Positions 45,062 through 54,824 are shown, counted from the first letter of the stretch. The stretch: 64,000 bases of DNA from Agilicoccus flavus (GCF_014857905.1 NZ_JACYXE010000009.1:62001-126000), one strand, 5' to 3'. Numbers and translations: made by a program. The notes: generated by a model from the sequence alone, not told the origin.

Positions 45062-45835
45062 ATGCGACGACTGCGCATCATCGGGATCGGGGCCGGTGAC
45101 CCCGGGTTCGTCACGGTGGAGGCCGTCGAGGCACTCCGCGAGGTCGAGGCGTTCTTCGTGCTCGACAAGCCGGGCCCGGCCTCCGACCTCACCCGCGCGC
45201 GGGAGGCGATCGTCGACCGGTTCGTCCCCGACGACCCGGGCCGCCTCGTCTACGTGCCCGACCCGCCCCGCGACCGCGACCCGGCCGACGCCGCGGCCTA
45301 CGAGGCGGCGGTCGTCGCGTGGCGCGACGAGCGCGTCCGCCGCCTGCGCGCGGCGATCGAGGGCGAGCTCGGGCCCGACGGGGTGGGCGGGTTCCTCGTC
45401 TGGGGCGACCCGTCCCTGTACGACGGGACGATCCGCATGGTCGAGGACCTGCTCGCGGGCGGCCTCGAGGCGGACCACGACGTCGTCGCCGGAGTCAGCG
45501 CCGTGCACGCGCTCACCGCGCGCCACCGCATCCCCCTCAACCGCGTGGCGGGCGCGGTCCAGATCACGACCGGCCGCCGGCTCGCGCAGGCGTGGCCCGA
45601 CGGCGTCGACGACGTCGTCGTCATGCTCGACTCCCACCTCGAGTGCCGCGCCTACGCCGACGACGATGTGGACGTCTATTGGGGCGCCTACCTCGGCACC
45701 CCCGACGAACTGCTCGTGTCGGGTCGGCTGGGCGAGGTGTTACCCGAGATCGAGCGGGTGCGCGCGCAGGCCCGGGAGCGGCACGGCTGGGTCATGGACA
45801 CCTACCTGCTGCGGCGCGCGCCCCTGGACGTCTGA
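45062..45835 (+). CDS. cobF: Precorrin-6A synthase (deacetylating)
   Basis: 257 residues. It methylates precorrin-5 at C-1 with loss of acetate in aerobic cobalamin synthesis. The SAM-dependent tetrapyrrole methylase fold shows IIGIGAGDPGFVTVEAVEAL (first motif, to the Glu), FLVWGDPSLYDGTIRMVE and VVAGVSAVHALTARHRIP. CobF-specific elements near the end include MLDSHLECR and YWGAYLGTPDELLVSG. No other cobalamin gene is in the window, so it is isolated from its pathway. GAAAGGAC precedes the ATG. Confidence 0.9.
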   Translation: MRRLRIIGIGAGDPGFVTVEAVEALREVEAFFVLDKPGPASDLTRAREAIVDRFVPDDPGRLVYVPDPPRDRDPADAAAYEAAVVAWRDERVRRLRAAIEGELGPDGVGGFLVWGDPSLYDGTIRMVEDLLAGGLEADHDVVAGVSAVHALTARHRIPLNRVAGAVQITTGRRLAQAWPDGVDDVVVMLDSHLECRAYADDDVDVYWGAYLGTPDELLVSGRLGEVLPEIERVRAQARERHGWVMDTYLLRRAPLDV

Positions 45836-45865
45836 ACCGTCGGGGCCCGACGCGACGCCGCCCGG

Positions 45866-46834
45866 TCAGCGCCCGTCGTCCCCCGGCCCGTCGCCGTCCA
45901 GCTCCCACAGGTCGACGTCGACGACGTAATCGGGGCCGAGCTCGTCGCGCATCTGCTCGGCCAACGCGTACGCCTGCGCCCGGTAGGCGCGGACGATCTC
46001 CGGACGGCGCCAACCGGTCTCGTGGTGCATGTTCTCGGCGAACACCTCGGCCCAGGCCTCGAGCTTGAGGTTGAGCTCGGAGGAGAAGCTCCCCACGCCG
46101 GCCTCGGTGACGAAGTCGCCCCAGACCGGCATGGGCGCCCCGTACTCGTTCATCAGTCGGACGCGGATCGGCTCACGCTCCTCCGCCGGCGGCACGACGA
46201 CGACGCCGGAGCGGCCCAGGTGCGCGAGGTAGAGCGTCACCTCGGTGGCGCCGAGGGCGTCCTTGAGGCGCCGCGCGAGGTGCCCGCCGAGCGCCTCGAA
46301 GTCGTCGGGGCGGGCGCGGGGGCGCCATCCCGTGGCCGGGTCCCAGTCGCGGGCCCACATGTCGGAGTAGTCGAGCAGGCGCAGGGCGAGGTCGTCGTCG
46401 ATCCCGGCGTCGCGGGGGTCGAGGGGCTGGCCGTCGATGCGCAGCGGACTCTCCCGGCCGGTCTCCGCGGACAGCCACAGGCCGGTCATGTCCGCCACGG
46501 GGACCTCGGAGCGGTCGACCTCGGGGCCGTCGGGCCACAGCAGGCCCGCGACGGGCGCCCCTACGGCGTGCAGGTCGGGCTCTGCACCGGCCGGCGAGGG
46601 CCCGTCGGGGGCGAACGTCTCGCCGGCCAGGGGCGCGATGGCGATCCACCCCTCGTCGGCGCCGCGCTCGACCTCGAAGGCGACCTCGCCGGCGCCGTCG
46701 TCGACCCCGGCCGCGTCGTCGGCCGACGCGTCATCGCGTCGCCGATCGGACCGGTCGGCGCGTCCGCCCCGTCCGCGGGGGCCCGTGTCGTCGCCGCCGT
46801 TGATCCACGACGGCAGCAGATCGTCGTCGCTCAC
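45866..46834 (-). CDS. Hypothetical protein with acidic disordered N-terminus
   Basis: 322 residues; I do not recognise the family. Residues 1-50 are Asp/Arg/Gly-rich and disordered. The middle contains short blocks such as WIAIAPLAGETFAP and GLWLSAETGRESPLRI. The C-terminal part (about 200-310) looks globular and helical: ALGATEVTLYLAHLGRSG, VRLMNEYGAPMPVWG, LEAWAEVFAENMHHETGW. There is no signal peptide or membrane helix. GGAGGTG lies before the ATG on this strand. It converges with cobF and diverges from selA. Confidence 0.75.
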   Translation of the reverse strand: MSDDDLLPSWINGGDDTGPRGRGGRADRSDRRRDDASADDAAGVDDGAGEVAFEVERGADEGWIAIAPLAGETFAPDGPSPAGAEPDLHAVGAPVAGLLWPDGPEVDRSEVPVADMTGLWLSAETGRESPLRIDGQPLDPRDAGIDDDLALRLLDYSDMWARDWDPATGWRPRARPDDFEALGGHLARRLKDALGATEVTLYLAHLGRSGVVVVPPAEEREPIRVRLMNEYGAPMPVWGDFVTEAGVGSFSSELNLKLEAWAEVFAENMHHETGWRRPEIVRAYRAQAYALAEQMRDELGPDYVVDVDLWELDGDGPGDDGR

Positions 46835-46946
46835 CGTCCACCTCCTCGTTCCGCCACCATCGTGCCCGGTCGGAGGCCGATCCGGGCGGTCCTGCGCCCG
46901 GACCGCCCGTGTCGAGGCCGGTCCGCGCCCGGCGCGTCCCTCGCCT

Positions 46947-46952
46947 TAGGGT
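46947..46952 (+). promoter_or_regulatory. Candidate -10 box of the selAB operon
   Basis: TAGGGT lies 52 bases before the selA GTG. It matches the -10 form seen at other starts here. The leader would be about 45 bases and carries GGGAGG. Confidence 0.4.
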
Positions 46953-47004
46953 GGCCGCACACGGCGGGTGCCGACGCCGCCGCAGACATCGGCGGGAGGC
47001 CCAC

Positions 47005-48363
47005 GTGAGCGGTGACGACCCCCGCCGACGCATTCCGCGCACCGACGCGGTCCTCGCCGACCCGTCGGTCGCACCCTTCCTGCCCCGGCTCGGCGGCGAT
47101 GCGGTCAAGGCGGAGGTGGCGGCGGCCCAGGGGTCGGCGCGCGCCGGGCACCTCGCCCCGGAGCAGGTGATCGCCCACGTGTCGGAGATCCTGACCGAAC
47201 GGTCAGCGCACCCAAGCGACCTCCGCCCGGTCCTCAACGCGACAGGCGTCGTGCTCCACACCAACATCGGCCGAGCGCCCCTGTCCCCCGACGCCCGCCG
47301 CGCGCTGCTCGACGCCGCCGGCTACGTCGACGTCGAGTTCGACCTGCGCACCGGCGAGCGGGCCCGCCGCGGCCGCGGCACCCTCGCCGCTCTCGCCCGG
47401 GCGGTCCCGGCCGCCGAGGACGTGCTCGTCGTCAACAACGGCGCCGCCGCGCTCGTCCTCGCGACCACGGCCCTCGCCGTGGCCGCGGGCCGCCCCGAGG
47501 TCGTCGTGAGCCGGGGCGAGATGGTCGAGATCGGCGACGGCTTCCGGCTGCCCGAGCTCATGGCCTCGACCGGCGCCCGCCTCGTCGAGGTCGGGACGAC
47601 GAACCGCACCCAGGCCCGGGACTACGCCGGCGCCCTCGGCCCCGCGACCGGCCTCGTCCTCAAGGTGCACCCGAGCAACTTCCGGATCGAGGGGTTCACC
47701 GGCGCCGCCTCCACCCGCGACCTCGCCGCCGTGTGCCGCCCCGCCGGAGTGCCCCTGCTCGCCGACATCGGCAGCGGCCTCCTGCGCCCGGATCCGCTGC
47801 TGCCCGACGAGCCCGACGCCGCCACCGCGCTGGCGGCGGGCGCGGACGTCGTCACGTGCAGCGGCGACAAGCTGCTCGGCGGGCCGCAGGCGGGGCTCGC
47901 CCTCGGCCGGGCCGACCTCGTGCACACCCTGCGGCGCCACCCCCTCGCGCGGGCCCTGCGCGTCGACAAGCTCACCCTGGCCGCGCTCGAGGCGACCCTG
48001 CGCGGCGGCCCCACCCCCACCGACCTCGCCCTGCACGTCGACCCGGACCGCCTGCGGGAGCGCACGATCGAGCTCGCCGACGCCGTCGGGGCCGGCGAGG
48101 TCGTGGCGGTCGCCGGGCGCGTCGGCGGCGGCGGCGCCCCGGGTCTCGACCTGCCCGGGTGGGCCGTCGCGCTGCCCGGCGACCTCACGGCGCAGCTCCG
48201 AACGGGCGCGACGCCCGTCGTCGCCCGGGTCGAACGCGGCGCCACCCTGATCGACCTGCGGTGCGTCCCGGAGGCCGACGGGCCCGTCCTGCAGGAGGCG
48301 CTCGTCGCGGTCCTGCGCGGCGACCCGCAGGCGCCGACACCGGTCGACGCGGCCGGGGCCTGA
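47005..48363 (+). CDS. selA: L-seryl-tRNA(Sec) selenium transferase
   Basis: 452 residues from GTG with GGGAGG upstream. It converts Ser-tRNA(Sec) to Sec-tRNA(Sec) using selenophosphate and PLP. The N-terminal tRNA-binding part starts RTDAVLADPSVAPFLPRLG. The fold then shows VLNATGVVLHTNIGRAPLS, VDVEFDLRTGERARRGRG, the PLP loop SGDKLLGGPQAG with Lys289, and LRVDKLTLAALEATL. The size matches E. coli SelA. selB follows 26 bases later. Confidence 0.95.
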   Translation: MSGDDPRRRIPRTDAVLADPSVAPFLPRLGGDAVKAEVAAAQGSARAGHLAPEQVIAHVSEILTERSAHPSDLRPVLNATGVVLHTNIGRAPLSPDARRALLDAAGYVDVEFDLRTGERARRGRGTLAALARAVPAAEDVLVVNNGAAALVLATTALAVAAGRPEVVVSRGEMVEIGDGFRLPELMASTGARLVEVGTTNRTQARDYAGALGPATGLVLKVHPSNFRIEGFTGAASTRDLAAVCRPAGVPLLADIGSGLLRPDPLLPDEPDAATALAAGADVVTCSGDKLLGGPQAGLALGRADLVHTLRRHPLARALRVDKLTLAALEATLRGGPTPTDLALHVDPDRLRERTIELADAVGAGEVVAVAGRVGGGGAPGLDLPGWAVALPGDLTAQLRTGATPVVARVERGATLIDLRCVPEADGPVLQEALVAVLRGDPQAPTPVDAAGA

Positions 48364-48389
48364 CCGCCCTCGACGAACTGGGAAGGACC

Positions 48390-50240
48390 ATGTCCGACAT
48401 GCACGTCGTCGCCACCGCCGGTCACGTCGACCACGGCAAGTCCACCCTCGTGCGCGCCCTCACCGGGATGGAACCCGACCGGCTCGCGGAGGAGAAGCGG
48501 CGCGGCCTCACCGTCGACCTCGGCTACGCCTGGACGACGACGGCCTCGGGCGACCGGCTCGCGTTCGTCGACGTGCCCGGCCATCGGCGGTTCATCGGCA
48601 ACATGCTCGCCGGGATCGGACCCGCCCCCGCCGTGATGTTCGTCGTCGCGGCCGACGGCGGCTGGGAGGCGCAGTCCGACGAGCACCTCGCCGCGCTCGA
48701 CGCCCTGGCCGTCCGACACGGCCTGCTGGTCGTCACCCGCAGCGACCTCGCGGACCCCGGGCCCGCCCTGGCCGCGGCGCGACGGAAGTTCGCGAGCACC
48801 TCCCTGGCCCACGTCCCCGACGTCGCCGTCAGCGCCCGCACCGGCGCGGGTCTGCCCCGGCTCCGGGAACTGCTGGACGACCTCGCACTGGGGATGCCCG
48901 CCCCGCGCATCGACGGCCCCGTCCGGCTGTGGATCGACCGCGTGTTCCCCGTCGTGGGCGCCGGCACCGTCGTCACCGGCACGCTGAGCCACGGCACCCT
49001 CGCCGTCGGCGACGAGCTCGAGCTGACCGTCGGAACCCAGGCCCGCGACCGTCGGCGGGTCCGGGTCCGGGTCCGGGTCCGGGTCCGGGTCCGAGTCCGG
49101 GGGCTCGAGTGCCTCGGCGAGCCGAGGGAGCGTGTCCCCGCGCCGGCCCGGGTGGCCGTCAACCTCCGCGGCGTGGAGCACGGCGACGTCCACCGGGGCC
49201 AGAGCCTGCTCACGCCCGGGTCCCTGCCCGAGACCGTCCGCGTCGACGTCGTGCTCGACGGCGGCGCGGGCGAGCGGTGGGCCCAGGCCCCGGCGGGTCT
49301 GACCCTGCATCTCGGGACGGCCGGGGTCGAGGTCCACCGCCGGCCGCTGGGCCCGGACGCGGCCCGCCTCACCCTCGCCCACCCGTTGCCCGTCGCCGTC
49401 GGGGACCGGGTGCTGCTGCGCGACCCGGGCGACGCCTCCGGACACGCCCTGTGGGGGGCGCGCGTCGTCGAGGCCGACCCCGCCGAGCTCACCCGGCGCG
49501 GCGAGGCCGCCCGGCGGGGCGACCACCTCGCCGCCGGCCCCCTCGACCTGCTGACGGAGGTCGAGCGACGCGGCCGGCTCACGGTCGATCGCGCCCTCGC
49601 GCTGGGGTTGGATCCGAGCGTCCTCGCCCCGGACGAGCCCCGGGTCCGTCGGATCGGGGCCCTGCTCGTCTCGGCGGCCACGTGGGACGGGTGGGCCGCC
49701 GCCCTCGCGGGGGCCGTCGACGCCCACGCCGCCGCGCACCCGCTCGATCCCCGCATGTCCCTCAAGGCGGCCGCCGACGCCGCGGGCCTGCCGGACCCCG
49801 AGACGGCCGCGGTGGTGGCGACGGGTCGCTCGGGGGCGGGCCTGGAGGTCGAGCGGGGGCGCGTGGGTCGTCCGGGCGCCCGTCCGGACCTCGGTGCGGC
49901 CGAGGCGGGTCTCGCGCGATGGGAGGAGCGGTGGCGCACCGAGCCGTTCGCCGCCCCCGAGGCGGACGACCTCGCCGCCGCGGGGCTCGACGCGGCCCAC
50001 GTCGCCGCGGCCGCCGCCCTGGGGCGCCTCGTGCGACTGCGCGACGAGGTCGTCCTGTCGCCCACCGCGCCCGCGCGGGCGATGCGCGTCCTCGCCGCCC
50101 TGCCCCAGCCGTTCACGACGAGCGAGGCCCGCCAGGCCCTGGGCACGACCCGGCGCGTCGCGATCCCCCTGCTCGAACACCTCGACACCCGCGGCTGGAC
50201 CCGGCGCCTCGACGGCGGCCACCGGGAGGTGCGTCGCTAA
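48390..50240 (+). CDS. selB: Selenocysteine-specific elongation factor
   Basis: 616 residues. A GTPase that carries Sec-tRNA(Sec) to a ribosome paused at a UGA with a SECIS hairpin. The EF-Tu-like part has G1 GHVDHGKST (11-19), G2 with [14 protein letters not shown]3 [12 protein letters not shown] and a TRSD G4. Four winged helices at the C-terminus (about 430-616) bind SECIS. A run of Arg-Val dipeptides (about 223-237) lies in domain 2 and comes from a hexanucleotide repeat. The TAA stop overlaps the modC stop on the other strand. Confidence 0.95.
   Translation: MSDMHVVATAGHVDHGKSTLVRALTGMEPDRLAEEKRRGLTVDLGYAWTTTASGDRLAFVDVPGHRRFIGNMLAGIGPAPAVMFVVAADGGWEAQSDEHLAALDALAVRHGLLVVTRSDLADPGPALAAARRKFASTSLAHVPDVAVSARTGAGLPRLRELLDDLALGMPAPRIDGPVRLWIDRVFPVVGAGTVVTGTLSHGTLAVGDELELTVGTQARDRRRVRVRVRVRVRVRVRGLECLGEPRERVPAPARVAVNLRGVEHGDVHRGQSLLTPGSLPETVRVDVVLDGGAGERWAQAPAGLTLHLGTAGVEVHRRPLGPDAARLTLAHPLPVAVGDRVLLRDPGDASGHALWGARVVEADPAELTRRGEAARRGDHLAAGPLDLLTEVERRGRLTVDRALALGLDPSVLAPDEPRVRRIGALLVSAATWDGWAAALAGAVDAHAAAHPLDPRMSLKAAADAAGLPDPETAAVVATGRSGAGLEVERGRVGRPGARPDLGAAEAGLARWEERWRTEPFAAPEADDLAAAGLDAAHVAAAAALGRLVRLRDEVVLSPTAPARAMRVLAALPQPFTTSEARQALGTTRRVAIPLLEHLDTRGWTRRLDGGHREVRR
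49057..49098 (+). repeat. Hexanucleotide tandem repeat inside selB
   Basis: GGGTCC is repeated six times without error (49057-49092), followed by GAGTCC (49093-49098). It encodes an (Arg-Val)n tract in the domain 2 region, where relatives have only one or two such pairs. Copy changes stay in frame. Confidence 0.9.
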
Positions 50241-51436
50241 GGTCCTGACCGATCAGTCAGGGCGTCAGGGGCGACTGGTGCGGCGGGGTCGTCGCCGCGC
50301 CCGCCGGGGTGCAGCGCGACCTCCTGCGCCTTGACGACGGCGCGGACGCGGGCGCCGGGCTCGAGCCGGAGGTCGGCGTAGGCCGCGGGGGTGACATCGG
50401 CGGCGATCACGTGCGGGCCGGGGGCGCCACCGGCCGGATCGTCGAGGGCCACCCGCACGCGGATCACACCCGCCCGGTCGGTCGCGTCGAGCACGGCCCC
50501 GGGCAGGACGTTCCGGGGGCTGCCGGCGGGCGGCTCGGCGAGGCCGGTGGGTGGGCGGTAGAGCGCCACGGCGCGCGGCGGGCAGACGGCCACCGCCGGC
50601 CCGGCGAGGACCTCCCCCACCCCGACGACGACCGGGCCCCCTGCCAGGGCGAGGCGGCCGCGGCCGAGCGCGGTCCCGGTGAGCAGGTTGGTGCCGACCA
50701 TCCCCGCGGCGAAGGCGCTTCGCGGGGCCGCGAGCACGTCGCGGACCGGGCCGCGTTCGACGACCTCGCCGGCCTCGAGCACGGCGACGTGGTCGGCGAG
50801 CGCGACGACGTCGAGCACGTCGTGGGTGACGACGACGGCCGTCCGCCCGGCCTCGAGGAGCACGCGGCGGACGAGGCCGCGCAGCTCGGGGGCGCTGCGG
50901 ACGTCGAGCGCCGCAAACGGCTCGTCGAGCAGGAGCAGGTGTGGGTCTGCCGCGAGGGCCCTCGCGAGGGCCACACGCTGCGCCTGCCCGCCGGACAGCT
51001 CGTCCGGGCGGCGGGCGGCGAGGTCGAGGGCGCCGACCTGCGCCAACCAGTGCCCGGCCGCGGCGGCCGCAGCGCGGCGCGACGCCCCGGCCGCCCGCGG
51101 CGCGAAGGCCACATTGTCGGCCACGGACAGGTGCGGGAAGAGCAGCGCGTCCTGGCGCAGGAGCGCGACGCCGCGCCGGTGGGGGGGAACGTCGATCCCC
51201 GCGCCGACGTCGAGGAGCACCTTCTCGCCGAGGGCGACGCGCCCGGCATCCGGGTGCACGAGCCCGGCGGCCACTCCGAGCGTGGTCGACTTGCCCGAGC
51301 CGTTCGGCCCGAGGAGCGCGAGGACCGCTCCCGCCGGGACGTCGAGCGTGACGTCGACGCCGTGCGTGGCGAGCCGGGACGTCAGCGTCAGACCGGCGCC
51401 GCGGCCGGACCGCATCGCCGGGGCGAGGGCCGTCAC
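50237..51436 (-). CDS. modC: Molybdate ABC transporter ATP-binding protein
   Basis: 399 residues from GTG. It powers molybdate import. Walker A is [11 protein letters not shown], the signature [15 protein letters not shown], Walker [12 protein letters not shown], followed by the H-loop VVTHD. The C-terminal 130 residues contain a TOBE/Mop domain ([20 protein letters not shown], then [16 protein letters not shown]). It overlaps modB by 4 bases and ends head-on against selB. Confidence 0.93.
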   Translation of the reverse strand: MTALAPAMRSGRGAGLTLTSRLATHGVDVTLDVPAGAVLALLGPNGSGKSTTLGVAAGLVHPDAGRVALGEKVLLDVGAGIDVPPHRRGVALLRQDALLFPHLSVADNVAFAPRAAGASRRAAAAAAGHWLAQVGALDLAARRPDELSGGQAQRVALARALAADPHLLLLDEPFAALDVRSAPELRGLVRRVLLEAGRTAVVVTHDVLDVVALADHVAVLEAGEVVERGPVRDVLAAPRSAFAAGMVGTNLLTGTALGRGRLALAGGPVVVGVGEVLAGPAVAVCPPRAVALYRPPTGLAEPPAGSPRNVLPGAVLDATDRAGVIRVRVALDDPAGGAPGPHVIAADVTPAAYADLRLEPGARVRAVVKAQEVALHPGGRGDDPAAPVAPDALTDRSGP

Positions 51437-52269
51437 GACCGGGACCGCCCGTGGACGGCCCCGACCACGACGAGAGCGACGACGACGAGCAACAGCGCGA
51501 GGGCGAGCGCTGCGTCGGGGTCGGCCTCGCGGGCGAGGTAGATCTCCAACGGCAGCGTGCGGGTGCGGCCTTGCAGCGACCCGGCGAACGTCAGCGTCGC
51601 TCCGAATTCGCCGAGGGAGCGGGCGAACGCGAGCACCGCCCCGGACACGAGGCCGGGCAGGGTGAGCGGAAGGGTGACGCGGGCGAGGACGTGCGTCGGC
51701 GACGCACCGAGGGTCGCCGCGACGGCCTCGTGGTCCCGTCCGGCCGTGCGCAGCGCCCCCTCGAGCCCCACGACGAGGAAGGGCAACGCGACGAACGTCT
51801 GCGCGAGGACCACCGCGACCGTGCTGAAGGCGATCCGCACGCCGAGCGCCTCGAGGTGCGCGCCGAGCAGGCCCGTGCGGCCGAACGTCGCGAGCAGTGC
51901 CAGCCCCCCGACGACGGGCGGCAGCACGAGCGGGAGCAGCACGAGCGCCCGCAGCAGGCCCTGGCCCGGGAACCGTGTTCGGGCGAGGACGAGTGCGAGC
52001 GGGACGCCGAGGACGATGCACGCGAGCGTGCTCGCGCTCGAGGTCAGGAGGCTGAGGCGCAGGGCGTCGAGGGCGGCGGGGCTGCTCAGCAGGGCGGGCA
52101 GGTCGGCCCAGCCGACCCTCGCCGCCATGCCGACCACGGGAAGGACGACGACGACGATCCCGAGCACGGCGGGCACGTACACCCACGTGGGAAGCCCCGG
52201 GCCCGGGCGCCTCGACCGGCCGGTGGTGGGTCGACGGGTGAGGTGGGGAGCCGCCGTCGACCCGGTCAC
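51433..52269 (-). CDS. modB: Molybdate ABC transporter permease
   Basis: 278 residues from GTG, with about six membrane helices. The coupling EAA-type loop reads [21 protein letters not shown], and [16 protein letters not shown] is the ModB signature. The N-terminal 35 residues are basic and polar. It overlaps modA by 4 bases and modC by 4 bases. Confidence 0.92.
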   Translation of the reverse strand: MTGSTAAPHLTRRPTTGRSRRPGPGLPTWVYVPAVLGIVVVVLPVVGMAARVGWADLPALLSSPAALDALRLSLLTSSASTLACIVLGVPLALVLARTRFPGQGLLRALVLLPLVLPPVVGGLALLATFGRTGLLGAHLEALGVRIAFSTVAVVLAQTFVALPFLVVGLEGALRTAGRDHEAVAATLGASPTHVLARVTLPLTLPGLVSGAVLAFARSLGEFGATLTFAGSLQGRTRTLPLEIYLAREADPDAALALALLLVVVALVVVGAVHGRSRS

Positions 52270-53129
52270 GGCGTGCCGAACCCGGCTCGGGTCAGGGCGG
52301 CCCGACCCGGCCCCCCGCGCACCGCGTCGACGAACGCCGTGGCCAACGCCCGGTTCGGGCCGCGGTGCGAGGCGTCGGCTCCGCCCGCCCCCGCGAGGAC
52401 GCCGATCGGGTACCGGTTGACCGCCCGGTCGGCCTCGGGGACGTCTACCCGCGCCACGGCCTCGCCGGCCCGGAGCGCGTCGGTGACGTACACGACGCCC
52501 GCGTCGGCCTGCCCCGACGTGATCTTGCCGAGGACGTCGTCGACGCGGTTCTCCTCGCTCACCGGCGAGAGCCGTACCCCGGTGAGCGCCTCGACCCGTT
52601 CCGTGGCGGCGCCGCACGGGACCTGGGGGGCGCAGACGACGGTGGCGACGCCGTCGTGGGCGAGGTCGGCGAACGATGTGATCGCGGCCGGGTTGCCCGT
52701 CGGGACGACGATCGTCAGCGTGTTCGTCGCGAACGGGGCGGTCTCCTCGACCAGGCCGGCCGAGGCTGCGCGCGCCATGCTCGCCTCGTCGGCGGTGGCG
52801 AGGACGTCGCCGGGGGCGCCCTCGCGCAGCTGTGTCACGAGGTCGGCCGAGCCCGCGAACTGGAAACGCACGTCGGAGCCGGGGTGGGTGCGCTCGACCT
52901 GCGCGCCGATCTCCTCGAACGGCCGAGCCAGCGAGGCGGCCGCGAAGACGGTGATGGAGGCGCCCGCGCCGCTGCCGGCCGCCGACCCCGACGGCGTCTG
53001 CGCCGACGGGACGCCCGCACCGCATCCGGCAAGCACCGCGACGAGCGCCGCGAGCCCGGCGCTTCGGCGCCACGACCTCGGACGCCGGGAAGGTCGCCCC
53101 CGCCCGACCCCGGCCTCCCCGGCGGTCAC
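52266..53129 (-). CDS. modA: Molybdate-binding lipoprotein
   Basis: 287 residues from GTG. A basic stretch ([11 protein letters not shown]) and a hydrophobic segment end in the lipobox LAGC, so the protein is a membrane-anchored lipoprotein. The binding domain begins [18 protein letters not shown], the ModA start with the oxyanion-binding Ser, and continues with [19 protein letters not shown] and [20 protein letters not shown]. It captures molybdate outside the cell for ModBC. The start overlaps the modE-like stop by 4 bases. Confidence 0.93.
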   Translation of the reverse strand: MTAGEAGVGRGRPSRRPRSWRRSAGLAALVAVLAGCGAGVPSAQTPSGSAAGSGAGASITVFAAASLARPFEEIGAQVERTHPGSDVRFQFAGSADLVTQLREGAPGDVLATADEASMARAASAGLVEETAPFATNTLTIVVPTGNPAAITSFADLAHDGVATVVCAPQVPCGAATERVEALTGVRLSPVSEENRVDDVLGKITSGQADAGVVYVTDALRAGEAVARVDVPEADRAVNRYPIGVLAGAGGADASHRGPNRALATAFVDAVRGGPGRAALTRAGFGTP

Positions 53130-53542
53130 GACGACGCCGGGGTGTCGACGATGACGGTCGTCGCCTTGACCACGGCGACGGCGCGGGCTCCCGGGGCGAG
53201 GCCGAGCACCCGGACCGACTCGGTGCTCATGAGCGACACGACGGCGAAGGGGCCGCACTGGAGCTCGACCTCGCTCATGACACGGTCGGACACGACGCGC
53301 GTGACGAGGCCCGTGAAGCGGTTCCTCGCGCTCGAGCCGATGCCGAGCCCCTCCGGCGGGGCGGCGGCCCGCGCACGGGCGAAGGCGGCGAGGTCGACCC
53401 CGTCGACCCAGAGGCGGTCGGCGCCGGCACGCCGCCCCGCCAGGGCGCCCTGGTCGATCCAGCGGCGCAGGGTGTCATCGCTCACTCCGAGCAACTCGGC
53501 CGCCTCGCGGACCCGATACCTCGGCGCGGATACGTCCTCCAT
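53126..53542 (-). CDS. ModE-like regulator: MerR/excisionase-type HTH plus Mop (TOBE) domain
   Basis: 138 residues. The N-terminus [20 protein letters not shown] is a MerR/excisionase-type helix-turn-helix. The C-terminus (about 70-136) is a single Mop domain, [20 protein letters not shown] then [15 protein letters not shown], which binds molybdate. It is the first gene of the mod operon, with a palindrome in its promoter. It should act as a molybdate-sensing repressor. It differs from E. coli ModE, which has another HTH type and two Mop units. Confidence 0.88.
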   Translation of the reverse strand: MEDVSAPRYRVREAAELLGVSDDTLRRWIDQGALAGRRAGADRLWVDGVDLAAFARARAAAPPEGLGIGSSARNRFTGLVTRVVSDRVMSEVELQCGPFAVVSLMSTESVRVLGLAPGARAVAVVKATTVIVDTPASS

Positions 53543-53549
53543 GGCGACG

Positions 53550-53567
53550 AAGATACCGCAGGTGCGG
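53550..53567 (-). promoter_or_regulatory. mod operon promoter with CCGCA-type palindrome
   Basis: On this strand TATCTT (53555 to 53550) is a -10 box 7 bases before the ATG, giving a leaderless mRNA. The perfect inverted repeat CCGCA-CC-TGCGG (53567 to 53556) touches its upstream edge and would block transcription if bound by the ModE-like protein. Confidence 0.45.
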
Positions 53568-53653
53568 CTCTACAAGGCCAGAAGCTCCGCAGATGCCGGT
53601 CGCGCCATCCGTGCGGTGCGTCGGGAACCTCACCGCCGGAGGCGGGGGCCGGA

Positions 53654-53659
53654 TACCGT
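53654..53659 (+). promoter_or_regulatory. -10 box of a leaderless acyl-CoA dehydrogenase promoter
   Basis: TACCGT ends 6 bases before the ATG at 53666, and no ribosome binding site is present. Confidence 0.45.
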
Positions 53660-53665
53660 CGACGC

Positions 53666-54811
53666 ATGCCCGTCGACCGCCTCCTGCCCACCGCCGACGC
53701 CCACGACCTCATCGACCTGACCCGCGAGATCTGCGACGACCGGCTACGCCCGGTGGTCGACGACGCCGAGGCGCAGGCGCGTTTCCCGCGCGAGATCTTC
53801 GACCTCCTCGGCCGCTCGGGCCTGCTGACCCTCGCCTACCCCGAGGACATCGGCGGGGGCGGGCAGGACTACGAGGTCTACCTGCAGGTCCTCGAGGAGA
53901 TCGCGAGCGCGTGGATGAGCGTCGCCGTGGGGGTGAGCGTGCACTCCCTCACCTGCAACCCCGTCGTCGCGTTCGGCACCGCCGCGCAGCGGGACCGGCT
54001 GCTGCCGAGCATGCTCGGCGGAGCGACCCTGGGCGCGTACTGCCTGTCCGAGCCGACCGCGGGGTCGGACGTCGCCGGCATCTCCACGCGCGCGATCCGC
54101 GACGGCGAGGAGTACCGGCTGCGCGGGACGAAGGCGTGGATCAGCCACGCGGGGCACGCCGACTTCTACACGGTCTTCGCCCGCACGAGCGACGACGGCG
54201 GCCGCGGGCTGTCGTGTTTCCACGTGCCCGCCGACGCGCCCGGCCTCGTCTTCGCGGCGCCCGAGCGCAAGATGGGCCTCGACAGCGACACCGTCGGCCA
54301 GGTGATCTTCGAGGACGTGCGAGTCCCGGCCGACGATCGCATCGGCGCGGAGGGTCAGGGCATGGGCATCGCCCTGTCGGCCCTCGACGCGGGGCGCCTC
54401 GGCATCGCCGCCGCCGCGACCGGCCTCGCGCAGGCGGCCCTCGACGTCGCCGTCCGCTACGCGAACGAGCGCGAGCAGTTCGGCCGCCGCATCGGCGAGT
54501 TCCAGGGCCTCGCGTTCCTGCTCGCCGACATGGAGGCGGCGGTCGCCTCGGCGCGGGCCACGTACCTGCACGCGGCCCGCCTCAAGGACGCCGGTCGCAG
54601 CGTCGGGCGGCAGGCGAGCGTCGCGAAGCTCGTCTGCACCGACGCCGCGATGCGCGTCACCACCGACGCGGTCCAGGTGCTCGGCGGCGCCGGCTACACG
54701 AAGGACTTCCCCGTCGAGCGGTACATGCGGGAGGCGAAGGTGACGCAGATCTTCGAGGGCACCAACCAGATCCAGCGGCTCGTCATCTCGCGCGACCTGC
54801 TGCGCGGCTGA
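53666..54811 (+). CDS. Acyl-CoA dehydrogenase
   Basis: 381 residues, the usual length. An FAD enzyme that introduces the alpha-beta double bond in acyl-CoA. Signatures: AYCLSEPTAGSDVAGI, GTKAWISHAGHADFY, NEREQFGRRIGEFQGL, VQVLGGAGYTKDFPVERYMRE and the catalytic Glu in QIFEGTNQIQRL. The sequence is closest in style to short-chain or branched-chain enzymes. No other beta-oxidation gene is adjacent. It converges with the PH/SHOCT-like gene with 13 bases between them. Confidence 0.93.
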   Translation: MPVDRLLPTADAHDLIDLTREICDDRLRPVVDDAEAQARFPREIFDLLGRSGLLTLAYPEDIGGGGQDYEVYLQVLEEIASAWMSVAVGVSVHSLTCNPVVAFGTAAQRDRLLPSMLGGATLGAYCLSEPTAGSDVAGISTRAIRDGEEYRLRGTKAWISHAGHADFYTVFARTSDDGGRGLSCFHVPADAPGLVFAAPERKMGLDSDTVGQVIFEDVRVPADDRIGAEGQGMGIALSALDAGRLGIAAAATGLAQAALDVAVRYANEREQFGRRIGEFQGLAFLLADMEAAVASARATYLHAARLKDAGRSVGRQASVAKLVCTDAAMRVTTDAVQVLGGAGYTKDFPVERYMREAKVTQIFEGTNQIQRLVISRDLLRG

Positions 54812-54824
54812 CGGTCCGCCCGGT

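Noticed and set aside
49057-49098. CRISPR or mobile repeat
   Set aside because: Units are only 6 bases, without spacers, and encode in-frame Arg-Val pairs within a conserved gene.
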